Numbered from the stretch's first letter, positions 35,909 to 49,400 are shown. The stretch is DNA of 64,000 bases from Ooceraea biroi (GCF_003672135.1 NC_039510.1:4216001-4280000); one strand, 5' to 3'. Notes: generated from the letters alone by a model not told the origin. Numbers and translations: made by a program.

Positions 35909-36218
35909 GTGCAGATTCTACAAATTCTCTTACAAGAATAGAATAAGATGTCTTTTAGATCTCACAATATTCTTAAATCAAGATTATTTTGAACTTGCTA
36001 CAAATTTTTATCTAAATCCTTCTGAGAAAATTAATGAGATAGCACCAAGATTATTTGAATCTAGATTTTCGAATTTTCTATTCAAAATTAAAATATGCTT
36101 CTTTTCAATAATAAATATGATTGTCGCTATAGCGATCTTATTTTATGATAGATTAAAGAGTAATAGCATTAAGTCCAGAAATCTTTTCTGTGGGTGCACG
36201 GTGCGGCGAAGGAGCTGA
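35694..36218 (+). CDS. Candidate two-exon gene, unknown family, C-terminal membrane segment
   Basis: Exon 1 is 35694-35740 (starting MNKCNTLQEILKDME, ending in phase 2 before GTAAGT). Exon 2 is 35915-36218, after TTTTGTGCAG, and the phases join to give 116 residues. Exon 2 is AT-rich and has a protein-like composition (RCLLDLTIFLNQDYFELA, then NPSEKINEIAPRLFESRF), followed by a hydrophobic run ICFFSIINMIVAIAILFY that could be a membrane anchor near the C-terminus. The last 12 residues run into CpG-rich DNA and a further donor (TCT|GTGGGT at about 36188) is possible, so the end is uncertain. I do not recognise the family. The intron holds the inverted copy of exon 1. It may equally be a decayed gene fragment. 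Confidence 0.35.
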
Positions 36219-36234
36219 CGAGTCCTGAGCACAA

Positions 36235-36255
36235 AAGAGAGAGAGAGAGAGAGAA
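36235..36255. repeat. GA microsatellite
   Basis: A run of about ten GA units at the left edge of the CpG-rich block; GAGA-rich sequence is common near insect promoters, but here it is only simple sequence. Confidence 0.8.
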
Positions 36256-37472
36256 AGCGAGAAATAGAATACGTAGGGAACGAGGGGGAAAGCGTGCCGG
36301 GGAAGAACGAAGATGGGACTTACGCGGTGCGCGTAAGTCGGACGGTGAACGAGAGACAAAACGTAGGAGAGCGGGAGGGGGGGGGGCATGGGGTCCCGTA
36401 CGCGCTCGCTTCCGTGGCGGACGCCGGCCGGTCGGTCGGTCGGGGGCGTGGAGGGACGCGGCGAGGGGAGAGCATCCGAACGGGAACCGAGTACGGGGCA
36501 GTGCACGCGCAGCCGCCGCGACGTGCGCATCTCGTGCGCCTTCGAGCTGTTCCGCCGACGCGCGACCCCGAGAGGAGGCGAAGGAGCCCGCGAAATCGCG
36601 ATCAACGCGGCACTGCGCGCTCGGGCCTCGCGGCCGCATCACGGTATCGATATTTCACGCACGTTAATGTATCGCGAGTCGCCGGTCGCGATTCGGTGTT
36701 TTCGCGCGAAGTTTCAAGTTTGTTTTTCGTCCTGAGCAGAGACCCGAAGCTGGCACAGTTCGAGTATCGCCCGGGGTGTCACGTGACCGCGCGAGGATAC
36801 ACGCGCGCGAAGTTGCAGTGACTGCGCGCCAGCACAGTGAAGTTGCGCGCGGTCGATCGGATGGAAATGGTGGACGCGCGGTGCGCGCGACGGGTACGAT
36901 GGTTCCGCAGTTTTCGCGTTTCGATTATTGTTTAGATTATTACTCGCAACGCAATTGCAAAATGTCGATTACCGCGTCGCGTGCACGCGCCATTCCCGCG
37001 GCGCAACCGAACGATATCGCCTCGCTTCTGTGCAACGGCCTGAAGATCGCGCCGACGAGAGCTAACATGGCGCACTCGGCGAAATCCGCGTTCGTCTAAA
37101 GGACTATCGGCGAGGCATTCGCGCGAGTTCCTCGACGTATCACGCGTATCGAGTATTTCGGGGCGACGCGCGGATTTACGCGACCGACTCCGAGTGAATC
37201 GCGCGCCCGCCGAGATTCGAATTCCCGCCGTTGTCCGGGCGACGCCGGCGGTCGCGCGCGTGCTCCGGCAATCTCGGCGGTGGACGCGATCGCGAATCCG
37301 CGAGTGTGCAATCTCCGGGAATCGTCGAGGGACCGCCACCAGCGATGAGGCTGCTCGGGACGACGAGGGTGACGCGGAAGGCGGAGGATCCAGCGATCGA
37401 TGATGACGCGCCGTCCTGCGGACGCCGCTGAGGTGCTCCATTTCCGCGACGACGTCCACCCTGCGAGTTCTG
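36256..37472 (+). promoter_or_regulatory. CpG-rich block ending in a splice donor, possible 5' noncoding exon
   Basis: The block is the most CpG-dense stretch of the window, with a run of ten G at 36377-36386. It ends abruptly at GAGTTCTG|GTGAGTG (donor at 37473), after which base composition drops to AT-rich. No frame within it is credible: frames on both strands are open because of composition and encode Arg/Ala/Ser-rich strings. A promoter plus first noncoding exon of a plus-strand gene with a long first intron fits best; the gene's coding exons would lie beyond this window. Confidence 0.3.
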
Positions 37473-40400
37473 GTGAGTGAAATTGATTTTGAAAAATTAT
37501 TTTCCATGCCTCTCTCGTACCCGGAGCATGTGTGTGGACTATATGGACCGATACGTCCCTCAGTCTCACATGATTTTCCCTGTGCATATCAATTAAATTT
37601 CATGTATATTTGAGCGAATGCATTGGAGCGAGAGAGAAAGAGAGATCAATTGTTCGAATAACATTGACTCCGGGAATTGCATCCCCGTTATACAATACGT
37701 ATGAGCGTATGAAGCAACGTTTACCGTGATTTTTCGTGAAATGTGATATTTTCCGATAAAACTCGATGAAATGTCGCTTATATCCCGGTATTGCGTAACG
37801 CGACCCGTTTGATTATTGCATTAGCCACCTTTTTCGCCTGGCAATTACGTTAACGTCGATATGCGATGGCGGAACGTTGTGTGTATAATGGCTATTTTTT
37901 CCTATAATTATTGGATTATTCAATTATACGTAGCCGCAGTGCACGATTGCACGCAGTTGCTATAATTGCCGCAACGAAAGGATTGTAATATCCGGATGCG
38001 ATGTATGCGCGTTTGTCGTGTAAATAGAAATACCGCACCCAAATAAAGTAGATGTTCCTAGATAATAATAAACTATAGATATGAATAATGTTCAGACGAC
38101 AAATATATTCTGCGTTCTATCGATCACAAATAGCATCTATTATTAAAATTAAAATCTTATTGGAAAAATAATGAGCACTCGCGCGAATAAGAATTAAACG
38201 GGCATATTAATATCCGCGTATATAAATTTCCGCGCGCCATGCATTTTCACAGAAACACAGATAAAGCTATATTTTCTTCCCATAAAAATCCAGCTGTAAA
38301 ATCGAGTTTTATAACACATTTTGTTAGTCGCGATATTAAATATCCTCTAATTGGTATTGCGATATATTAATAATCGTCCAACGATAGACAATGAACGCGG
38401 CCGATGTATTGTATAAATCGCGGCGAAATCGAGAAAAATAATAAAAGAGATAAAAGTCACGTCAATCTAGCGAGATATAAACTTAAACTTGCGACAGCGG
38501 TGCAATTTCGTCACGGTATCCAGCACTCGCGTGGTAAAAACAGCGTGTTCGGCTACTCGACGAGAAGATCGTTAGTCTGGCGCAGCTTCCGTGAAAGGTT
38601 GAAGAACGCGACACACGATTCCGTTGAAGAAGACCCACCTCTTCAAGTAGGCGCTTAAACGTCAACATCTTGGAGAGCGCAGTCACTCGCTACGAGTGCA
38701 TCGGTGAAGTGCAGCAGCCCGCTACGTCCTCTCGTGATGTCTCGGTTTCCTCTCTTCTCCATTCCCCCTCGTGTCCGCCCCCTTGTGCCCCCTTCCTCTC
38801 CCTGGAGGAGGAACGGCAAGAATTAATGCGCGGTATAACGAGAGGAATTCGTATCAACGGAATATTTCCAGCTGTTCTATTAATTGCGCTTCCATTTCCG
38901 CTCCGCCGATCGCGCGCGCATATGATGTATGCGAAGCAATATTCGAATCAGGGTTGCTTACCGCGCGGATTGTATCCGAGATCTAATTTAGAGCATAAGG
39001 TACACTCGAACGAGAACAATCGATTGCAGCATCTGAATGGGCAATTCTCTCGTGTGTTATTTTTGAGCGCGAACCTCGCGAAGATTGTTTTGCAGCAGGT
39101 GACTTGGGATATTGTAATTTGGTGCGACTCGGATTAATTCGGATAATAATTGGTTATCGCACGGAACATATATCGCGCCGAGTAATTTCTTTTTTTTTGT
39201 GGCAATATAATATTTATTTTTACATTCGAGATTTTCATACGCGAAAACACCGCTCGCGGACCTCGTTCGGGGCGAGGTAACGCATCGCGGAACACGCTTG
39301 AAACAATATGGTTTATTGCAAAATTCGGAGCGGTGTAATTTATCGCGAGGTAGACTGTATTTTGGGGCCAGAGATAGCTCGAAGCGGAATGTATCCGAAA
39401 CTATGTTTAACCGCAAGAACATTCGCGGCGGACTGTCATAACTTATTTCAAAATGTATTCGGTTTGCGTATCAAGTTAGTTCACTGCAAAGTATACCGAC
39501 GTAACTTGCAACAAAGTATATTCAACGTAACCTGACGCGATATATTATATTATATCTCGTCCTACATGACGTTCGACGTATCGCGAATCACAGCGGCATA
39601 ATGACACTCATGGTGAACTCTTACAATTAATTCCAAAATGTATCACTTCCGCTCGCCGCACGTGCAGTGTGCAGCAAAGTGTATTTGCACCGATATAACT
39701 TATTGTTATTACAGTGTGCATCCCCGGCGCCTTATCACTGGCGATATTCGGCGCGACGTAACTTATTACTATCTATATATTGCGAGGTAACTCGTTGCGC
39801 GGATTACACTCGGTACCACCGTTTCAACCGCAGAACACGCTGGCAATTAGTTACTTTATCGCGGGGGAGGTGCGCTCGGGGTGCACGTAACTTACCGTAC
39901 GGCAATCGATAGGCAAAGGTGGGAAACGAACGTAGGTGACAGAAACGACGTTTCGGACAAGGGGGTGGTGGGAGAGGACGGGAGACGAAATCACGGCGTG
40001 CAGAGGAGAGAAAATTGGAGAGGTCGCATCGCTGATGAGTGTGCTGGCTCTTGAGGCTCTTCGGATCTAGGGGAGGTCCTACTCTAATTTCAGCGAGACG
40101 CCCGCCTTCTCGCCCCGCCCCTCCCTGCCTGTTTTCGCGGTCTTCGTTTAGGGCTCGTTGAAAGTGGGACCGCGTGTCTTGCGCGAGTATCGGGGAAAGG
40201 ATGCAAGAAAGAGCAGAGACGAATCACTTGTCCTCGAGGAAGTTCCATCCGTCGAGTGCGGTAAGAGTGCCCGCGGAGATGAGATAGCGCGAAACAGAAG
40301 GGATGGTCTTCTTCTTCTTCTCGCGGCTTTCCGCCTCGCTGAAGAATTTTCCAATTGAGCACCTAACCCCGAGGCCGAACTAATGTTTAACCCCGTTAAC

Positions 40401-43400
40401 AATGGGTGCTTTTAAGCAACGTTGCCTGCGCCTAGAAAACTCGGCCGCGCCACCACTGAAAAATGCACTACGTTACTTAAGCCGCTCGCACTTAAGTAAT
40501 ATTTCCCGGCGCAAAAGCCGGCCGACGGCTTTACGTGGCGTATATTCCGTAAAAGGTCGGCCTTGCAACCGCTGTAAAGTAACGTGTCCGTACCCCCTTA
40601 CGCAGATGGAGAAAATGCAAAATGTAGCATATTATGTTTGTTGCTACATAGGATATTAGAGTTTCTTATGAGAATGCTGAATGGGTAAATGTAAATGCAC
40701 AGTTTAGATGTTTTCATAAATGTTTTATTTCTCAAGATAAATGAATTCAAAATGTATAATAAAAATACATAGTGTTTATTAAAAGTTTTAAATATTAGTT
40801 TGTGATCATGATTATAAATACCGCAAATGGAACGATATATTTCTTCCAGCGTTTCAGTTTGCGCACCAATTTTATTAGGTGCAAGAATTAACGCTATTTC
40901 TTTACAACACTGTTTCGCATGTTTACCGTAATTAGCGATGCAAAATTTGCGGGACGCAAACGGACGTAGCGATCAAACGAAAGAGGAGCGGAAACGCGCG
41001 GCGAGGGTGGCGCGGTGTTTCATTTTGTACGAGGAGCATTCTCCACGGCCGGCTGGCTCGCTCTAAACAGGCAATATTACCTATTGACTTTGGCTTGTGG
41101 GGTTGGCCGATGGTTGACGGAGCCGGATACGAGTTCCGGCAGATTTGTCTATACGTAACTTGACTTCATGCGAATTTTGATACAAGGTTTAATTGCCAAA
41201 ATATACTAATATCGGATATTAGAGCATCGTAAAAGAGAACTCGGTGTTCTCGTCCGAAAGATGAAACGACACGTCGCATCATGAAACATTCTACAATCAA
41301 AATTTAGGTTTTATTATATTATTTAAAATTCTCTTGGATGAAAATCAGGAGAGAAAGATGCGTACGTGATAATACGCCGATTTCAGAATCAAAGCGATTT
41401 CTTCCTCCAACATCCTTTTTCCGCCCGCGAAACGTTGGTCGTCGTGACAGTCGTCGAGGCTCCCGAGCCGTATATTCGAATTAAAGTCCCCTGGTTTTCA
41501 GCGGATGATTACTTTGCCAGAAATTTTTGTCGGGCCATGATCTCGGCGACGCGTTCATCCCGGCAGCTGTCCGACTTGTCCTGTGTCTGGTGCATCTCTG
41601 GCATTTTCACGCGACCTATTCAGCTCTCGTATCGGGTTCACGGACGCTCGTAAAATTTCGGGCACCAGTCGCAAGTACGTCGTAGGCTGCTTCATGTTTT
41701 CCTCTTCGTGTGATCTCATCCCAGCGTCTTGCTCCTTTTAATCTCTTAATGCATCTTTGCGGAGAAACATCCTCGAACAGCTGCGTGTTCCTCCTTTTTC
41801 GCGTCATACAGAATTCTCCGATCCGCTGTGATTATAACATATTTTCGTACCTTGTCGATATTGATCTTACGAGTTGTGTATCCGAGTGTATCTTTATTAG
41901 TGCGACGATTATTTTTTGATTTTTAATATGCAAATTTGCTTCGTTCGTTTATTCGTTGCTCGATAGATTTGTTATCGCAACAGAAACAATACCGTTCGTT
42001 TCTTTCGTAAAGAATATTTTTCTGATATTGTAATAATAAAACTCGTCGCGCTGTATGTGTGCCAAAAATAATCCCACAGCTCATATTTCGTATCGTTATT
42101 GTGATTTTTAATAATATTACGTTCCGATAATGTAACGTTCGCTCGATTTTAATTACAATTCGTACAGCATGCAATGACTTTTGCGAATATGCCAATAAGG
42201 AGTATTTGGAATTACGGCGAATAAAAAATTTGTGGTATTTTATTTCCTGTTGCTTAAATATGTTGCAAGAGACTGACGCAATATTTCAAGCTTAAGGCTG
42301 ATCGATTACAATATTCAAGTATAAATAACATACATTTTAAGAAATGCAAAATTTTACATTTCTATAGAAACTAGTGTAGAGGAGATCAGGGAATCATTTA
42401 CATCGCTTTTATTTAATTTTAATGTCGCAAAATTATTTGTCGTCGGAGAAATAAATGAACGAACAAGGGGTTCTTCCTTTATCACACGTGAAAATTTACA
42501 GACGGTATTCCATTTTGTGTATCTCGGTAATGAGAAGTCAAATATCGATGGATCATCAGAGATTACGCGACACGTCGACGATACACCATCCGTCATATTA
42601 TCGGTTTACCAGAGTGTATATTTTTTTACCCCTATGTTCTCTAATTATATCCGTCGCTCTCTCTGCGTACGGTCAATCCAGATTTCGGACGGTCGACGGG
42701 CGAAATAACTCGAATCATATTACATGTACGTTAATACGCTGCGTAACGCACTGACTCGCGTCGAAACGAGCAACGAATAATAAACGGACGGATCGGTAAT
42801 GGAACGCCCGGATACGAGAACCCGGCCGAGTCGATTTTTTCCCCGCAATAAATGAGTTATTCACCATTCAGCTCGGGGTTCGGCCTGTAATTCCATCGCA
42901 AGACCAAGTCACATCCGGGGATTTTTAATTTCTGGCGCAATCGAGACGTACCGACACCGAACCGCTTGATATCGTCATTATCACTCGCGACAGTTTCGCT
43001 GTAATTAACGATATCGACAGAAATCGCTGGTGCAGAATCTACCTGAAACTGAAGAATATCGATGCAATTAATTTCTGAAAAGCTGGCAGTACACAAAGAT
43101 AAAAATTAAATTTAGAAAATTATTAAATAGATCAAGTTTCATTCTGTGGTACCAGCGTGAATTTTACTCGCTAAAAGCACGCGATGAAAGTTCGTAATTT
43201 TAATATGTATTGATTGTTAATTGGATTGAAATTCGTATTGTATCGACTTCTTTTTTCGAAAAAGTTGCTACCGGAAAGTTACACAATTTTCCTTATAAAG
43301 CTTGAGGAGATGAATAAGTGCATTCACCTGTGGTACCCCGGTGTTCAATTCGGATGGTCAATTTGCAGGAAGTCGCTGCGAAGCCTCTGACGACATGCAT

Positions 43401-46153
43401 TGGCCTCGGGCTCTAGCTCGTGTCTCTTGTATCTCCGATAATTATTCATTTTCCTGCGCGTAATTTGGTTTGATTTAATTGCAAACGATGGGTCGTCCGT
43501 CGCGTTTGCGGAGGTTTGCCCCGGGTTCCTCCCTTGCACCTCGCTGCACTCTCTTTCTCTCCCTTCCTCTTTCTCCCTCTGACCCGGCAACGACCCTTCA
43601 TGGATTTCCCAGACTGGCTCAATATAAACTGCAATTTAATTGCCGAGCCGGCCAATAAACCATGCTTCCTCCGTAATTTCGCGGCCGAGAGCCGCTCATT
43701 GCAAAATCAAGAACGCGCGATCGGATTCGGCGACGTTCGCAATTAAGACATTTTTCCGTTTTATTCCCGTTCCTCTTTGTTCTTGTCGCATTCTTAGCGC
43801 GCGATCTTAATTCCCGATGCTCGCCGATGGACAAATCGCAATTTAATTTGCATCCGTTGTAATTATACAACTATTAGCAAGTCTTTTGGTTTAATTATAC
43901 ATTAATTAAGATATTTGCAAGCGCTTGTGTAATACAAGTGTGCTGCAAATAGTTTTTAAATTTATAAAAATTTCTATGTACTAAAAAAGTAAGTACTTTT
44001 TTATAATAGATCGAGTCACAATTTGCAATTATTTAAGAATTTTCATTTACCGCCGAAAGTTACTATTCGATTAACGTACGTTTTTCCATTCCGCGGTATT
44101 CGCATCGCGTGTGGCCAGTCAGTGGCTGATCGTCAATGTAAAATTAGCGTGGGCGTAAATGAAATTGGCGTTTTACACGTCATTACGTTCGACCCTTCGG
44201 TTCGCATGTTCCTAATTATTTAAACGACGACACGAAAGGGTGATAGGCGGCAAGAGCGGATACTCTTCGAGGAGAAGCGCACCACCGCGATTTTCGGCGT
44301 TCCGCCGTTTATTATTCAGCCGCGCCGGTGGCGATTATCGAAGCGAGTTTCGAAATACCGCGAGCGAGCAGGCGAATACTCCACCCCGTTTATCCCGACG
44401 ACGACGGTAATTACCGGGCCACTCGAGGCCGCCTCGCGCCGTTAAATTAATCTACCGCCATCGATATCGCGCCGGGCCGTGGCAAAATCCGTGGCCTTAT
44501 GGCGGTAAATATGCAGTTACACCGGCCAGGACCGAGTCCCGTCGTATTTCATTCGCGGCTCGCGATTTGTCACCTTTTGTGCGCCTTTTACGTCGCGGCC
44601 TGTTTCTTAAACACTCGTTCCTATGCTCATCTATCGCGATCCCCGCGTTTATACTGGGCAATACGTGTTGCGTGTGTCGCTATATTGTACGCCGCTCGTT
44701 GTACTACACGCGCGTGCCCAGGGGGAATGGCGATGCTTATAGCTACCTAGTAGACGTAGGCGGTATCATGGAATATCGGGTGGCGTTCGATCGAGCGTCG
44801 TCGAGAGGAATTCCGGAGGGTGGTATTGTGTCGCGAGAAGAGGTAGAAATCCAACTGAGACACACCGGGAACCGGAGAGGAATTCCTCCGCTCGAAGTTA
44901 CCGTCGATCTTGCGTCACTCGATACTGCATTAGCAGCTGGTACATCTGCTAGGAAAATCTCCCCGTCGTGGCTTCCTCGCTAATTAATCCGCCGCGAATC
45001 ACTACGATTTTATACGTGCTATATATATGAGACATCTGAAACCTCGTTCAAGACATCCGTGCGTGAGGAATCGTAAAGTTTCGTTAGAAATTCATGCACA
45101 ATTTTTAATATCTTGTCATATCTTGATTTACTGATATAATATATAATATTTTTGAATGGTTTTATGGGATGCCTCTTACGATTGCATTAAACTCCTCGGA
45201 GGGAGGCAGAATAAGTAAAAACAAAGCCCATCAGGGAATTCCGATGGTGAAAGGGATAACAGAAAAAATCTGTTGAATCGTTCACGTCGATTACCGTCAG
45301 TTGAAAGACTGGAAGAATTCTGCGGTTCTTTATTATTGCGCATCTGTCAGGAGCGTGATGAATGAATCGTGGAGTGAATAAGAACGCTTCCATGGAAACT
45401 CTCGCTTTAGTAAGTCTGTGTTTAGATGCAGGCTCCGTGTTCACAGTCAATCGGGGCTTCGCGTTTGAAAAACGACCGTATTGGAAGACTCAGACGCATT
45501 CGCGGTTGGCGTGTTTAACGAAAAGACCACGCGGTCCCCTCGTGCGCTATTTTAACGAAGTTTCTGCAACGGCAGGCATAATTATGTTTTCACTCCAAAC
45601 CACGTGAAGGAAATCCGTCGCGAGCGTCGATACGACATTAAATTATTATTCGCCCGTGAATTGCTGGTCGCAAAAACGTTACGAGGTACTTTCGCCCGCT
45701 TTTCTTCAGTTTGATTAAGACGGACGTGTTCTCGTCCTGAGTGAAACAAAGTTCACACACCATCTGGCGCGCGGAATGCCCGCCGCATTACCCTTGAAAG
45801 CTCACGACTGTCTCGAGAGATGCGCCTCTCCTGTGGCGCGCGCGTATTCATCGCGTAATTAACGTCTGGTAATTATAGGCGCGCAACAGAGAAAGAGGAA
45901 GAGAGAAGGCAGAGAGAGAGAGAGGAAAGGCCGGACGCTGCATGTTCGCGGGGACGCGTTCTCGCATCTCGTCCGCCCGGTCGTGGACATTACGAGCTTT
46001 CACGAGGCCGCACCGCGTGAATAAGGAACTCTGAAGAGGGTGTTACGTGCATTATGGACCTCTCGACGATGGGCCGAGTGTCGGGGTCTACGAGCCGTTC
46101 ATCGCTCGGTCGAGACCCCCGACTCGTTCTTAGGCCTTCTTTGAGCCGACCAG

Positions 46154-46170
46154 CTCTCTCTCTCTCTCTC
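46154..46170. repeat. TC microsatellite
   Basis: A pure TC run inside a pyrimidine-rich stretch that continues to about 46240. Simple sequence only. Confidence 0.8.
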
Positions 46171-46399
46171 TGCTTCTCTCCCATTTCTATCCGTCTTCCT
46201 CTCCTCTGCTCGTTCTCTCAATTTTCTTTCCTCTCGCCTCATCCTTTCGGACACTTCTCTCGTCGCGTCCAATTCAGCGGTTGCTTGCTCGCTCGGTCGT
46301 GTATTTCGCAGGCGAGCGCGTACCGTCGCCGCGGGGACGTCTTTAAGTCACCATCACGCCGAGAATCATCGTGTTCGTGGGAAAACCGATAGGAACGAT

Positions 46400-46420
46400 C
46401 TCCTCCTCCTCCTCCTCCTC
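46400..46420. repeat. TCC trinucleotide microsatellite
   Basis: Seven consecutive TCC units; flanking sequence is pyrimidine-rich and non-coding as far as I can tell. Confidence 0.85.
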
Positions 46421-49400
46421 GCTTCCGCCCTCGCTCACTGTCTTTCTCTCTTTCCCTTTCTCGTGTATTCGGGACACCACTTCGGCATTGACAAATGGAG
46501 GTGGTTGACCTCCCGGTTCTTTAAGAGACGCATCAGGCTATTCTCTGTCTCCCTTTCTTTCTCTCTTCCTCTCTCTTCACCTGATGCAACGAAGCTGCAC
46601 CGCGATCCTCCACCGTTGAAGATAGGTCGGGTGTCAATGGGATTAATGTTGCCCGATTAATGGGACCGTTCGCTGTAGGCGGCACGTAGGAGTCGGGCAG
46701 GCGGGAGTGTTAGCGAAGTGTTAGCGATAAATATAGCCCTCCAGAGGCTCGGGCAATTTTCGCGTAGCTCGTTTAGCTTTATCAAGTTAAGTTCGCGCGC
46801 CGAACGTCTTCATTCCCGTATGGACGAGAAATAGAGATTCCCTCGAATTTTGCACTGACTGCGCGGGTGGTCCTGCCGAATCATCACTCTGACTGCCAAT
46901 TTCTTGATCCGATCGCTCGTATCAGGATGACGACGCGAGGAAACCAGGAAATAGGGTTCAAACCGAAGCGGGCGGCACGGCCGGGCGAAACAATATAATG
47001 GTTCATCGCGCGCCTGCAGTCGGCAGTACGTTAACGCGAATAATGCGGAAAGTTAGAGCCCCGGCTGATCGACGTCGACGTTGTACACGGCCCTATGTTC
47101 TCTCTCATCACCTCCGGCCTTGCGGTCAGACGGGCGAGCGGAAGTTATGCTCGGATCGGCTCGCGCGTGCGGGGCGGACTGCAACGAGCTGTTGCGAGCG
47201 ATGAGGGAATCATTAGTCAGGTCGATAGGTCCTTCGCTGAGTCATAAAGATAACGCAGACGCCAGACATCCACCCCCGTCGTTGTACGTTTTTACGGTTC
47301 TCCGTTATCGTCGCGCTCGATATCCGACTCGATGTCCGGACGACAATAGCTGCGATTTGTTTGATTTTTAGTTGCACCGGGAAAACTGTTTTTATCGTTT
47401 CCCTCGGTGGTCCAAACGTAAGTTAAAAGCGACGCGGAATAAAATTAGCCGATGAAATTTCTTTATCTATATAAATACCTCACTCGTAATCGTATATCTC
47501 GTTGAACGTGCGTGACCACGCGAATGTATTGCGATTATATAATATATAAATATTATTTTATTTTCCATCCGATTTTCGTACTTAATGGTAGAATTAAACG
47601 ACATTTAATTAAACATGAGGTAATTTTTTGGGATATAAAAGAGGGAAAATTGAAAATTTATTATTATGTTTAATAAATTACAATAATAGTTTATCATATT
47701 TTGTTAATTGTACAATTACAAACAAAATTATTGTTACTATAGTAAATACAATAATAAATACTAATGGAAACAGCTACAAATGAAATTCGCAGAAGCTTGC
47801 AGAGATAGATGCTCGCCGAGGTAAATGCTCGCTGATGTAGACGCTCATTTTCAAATATGAATACATACCTACTTGTTAACGGGCAGACAATTTTCTGGAG
47901 TCAACATTCTGCTCATTGAAAGTTTAAATTATTCGTTCGACTAGCATGAAGCTTAATTAAGTTAGCTACAATGAAAAACAACGAAAAATATGTTATTAAC
48001 ATTTGTTGCGTTACTTTCGTCTGTACCTCTTCGATTAGAAATTTTGCGCAGTAGGTTTTTTGCTAAAATTTGGTTTGCTTAACTTTGATTTTTGCGATGC
48101 ACGAGTCTAAAAAGTATACTTCCCCGTTTACCCACGCTTTTATCGCGACATTATTGATTAACGTTATTGATCCTTTTAAATGCGATTCCACGCTATGTAG
48201 AACGTATCGATCATCGGACTGCAACTAAATAAAATGCAGCTGCGCGATCGTGAAATCCCAACGTTAAAGCATACTGTCAAAATCGCTACGCGCCTGACGA
48301 AGATCCGCGCGGATTAATTCGTTAATCCTCGAGATTAATTCGCGAGTTCCGCGTTCACGTCGATGTCGTTTCGCCTTTCGCTGACTGCGTTCCTGCCCCG
48401 GGCTCCGAACGCGCTCGCTCGGTTCCCTTCTTCGGTTCATTAATTACGACGGATTCCTGCCGCTTAACAAAACACTTTTCACTTTTGTCGGGGCCCAGGC
48501 TGCGCACGGAATAGGCACGAGTCGCCATTCGGTCGCGAAATTGGTCACGTGGCTGGAAATGTTTTGTGCGCGTGCATCTAAAAGAGAGGACCAGTAAGGG
48601 AGAGGGGAAAATAAAACGGAAGAGAAAGAGAGAGAGAAAGACAGAGGAGGACCGGTCCGGGCAAGGGGATGCGCCACTTCGATCGAGCCCGATTTGTTAC
48701 GTAAGCGAGTGTGCCCGGTGTTCCGCGAGAGACCCGTGTTTATCACGCCGTGAAGACCCTTGTCACGTGCAGGCGCGGAAGACGGATCCAAGTTCGTAAC
48801 AGTAACGCTCCCGTTGCAAGCAGCGCACTATCCGCACGTATTTCAATTTCATTTATGATCCCCGCCGCGCGTGAGCGCGATGAATGCAGAGCTGTTCATT
48901 CGGAACATATTCCCAGGACGATACCGCTCGGTATATCGCTCGACCGCGATTCAAGTCGGCAAGCCAAACGTCTCTGGACATTGGTCTCTTCTTTATGTAT
49001 GTAAGAACGTGCGTAGAGTTTTTTCCAGGCCCACGGGAGATCTCTCGATCTCGCTTGCAATGATACATTCTTTCACGAAGGGCGTCAGTTTTTCTCTCGT
49101 AAAGTTGTTTCTCGCAGCTTTTTCTAATATTCGATGTGAATTAATTTATTAATTAAACTACAAGTGTAAATGACGAAAAGTAGCGGGACAAATGCCAAAC
49201 GTTGTGTTATTAGTTAATCGAAACGTGGATGAGAGAGGAGTCATAAGAAAAAAAGGAATATCGAGATAGACTAGGAAACAAGATGACAATGTTACACTTT
49301 ATCGATCGCCTCGGCGTTACGTTAGTCCGATCCCATCTGCAGTCTATCGCAGGAGTCTGGATTCGAGCACGTGACAGGACCATCTTGCGTTAGATATACA

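Noticed and set aside
35898..36218. Start at the Met at 35898 for the hairpin-locus frame
   Set aside because: That Met lies within the inverted-repeat arm and would read through the acceptor TTTTGTGCAG; the spliced model from 35694 uses both splice signals in phase. Not excluded, only less likely.
36153..36821. Several overlapping 150-190 residue frames on both strands
   Set aside because: They are open because of high GC content, overlap each other, and encode Arg/Ala/Ser/Gly strings with no domain.
36932..37587. Minus-strand frames of 191 and 163 residues
   Set aside because: Composition-driven frames in the CpG-rich block; Arg/Ser-rich, no recognisable motif.
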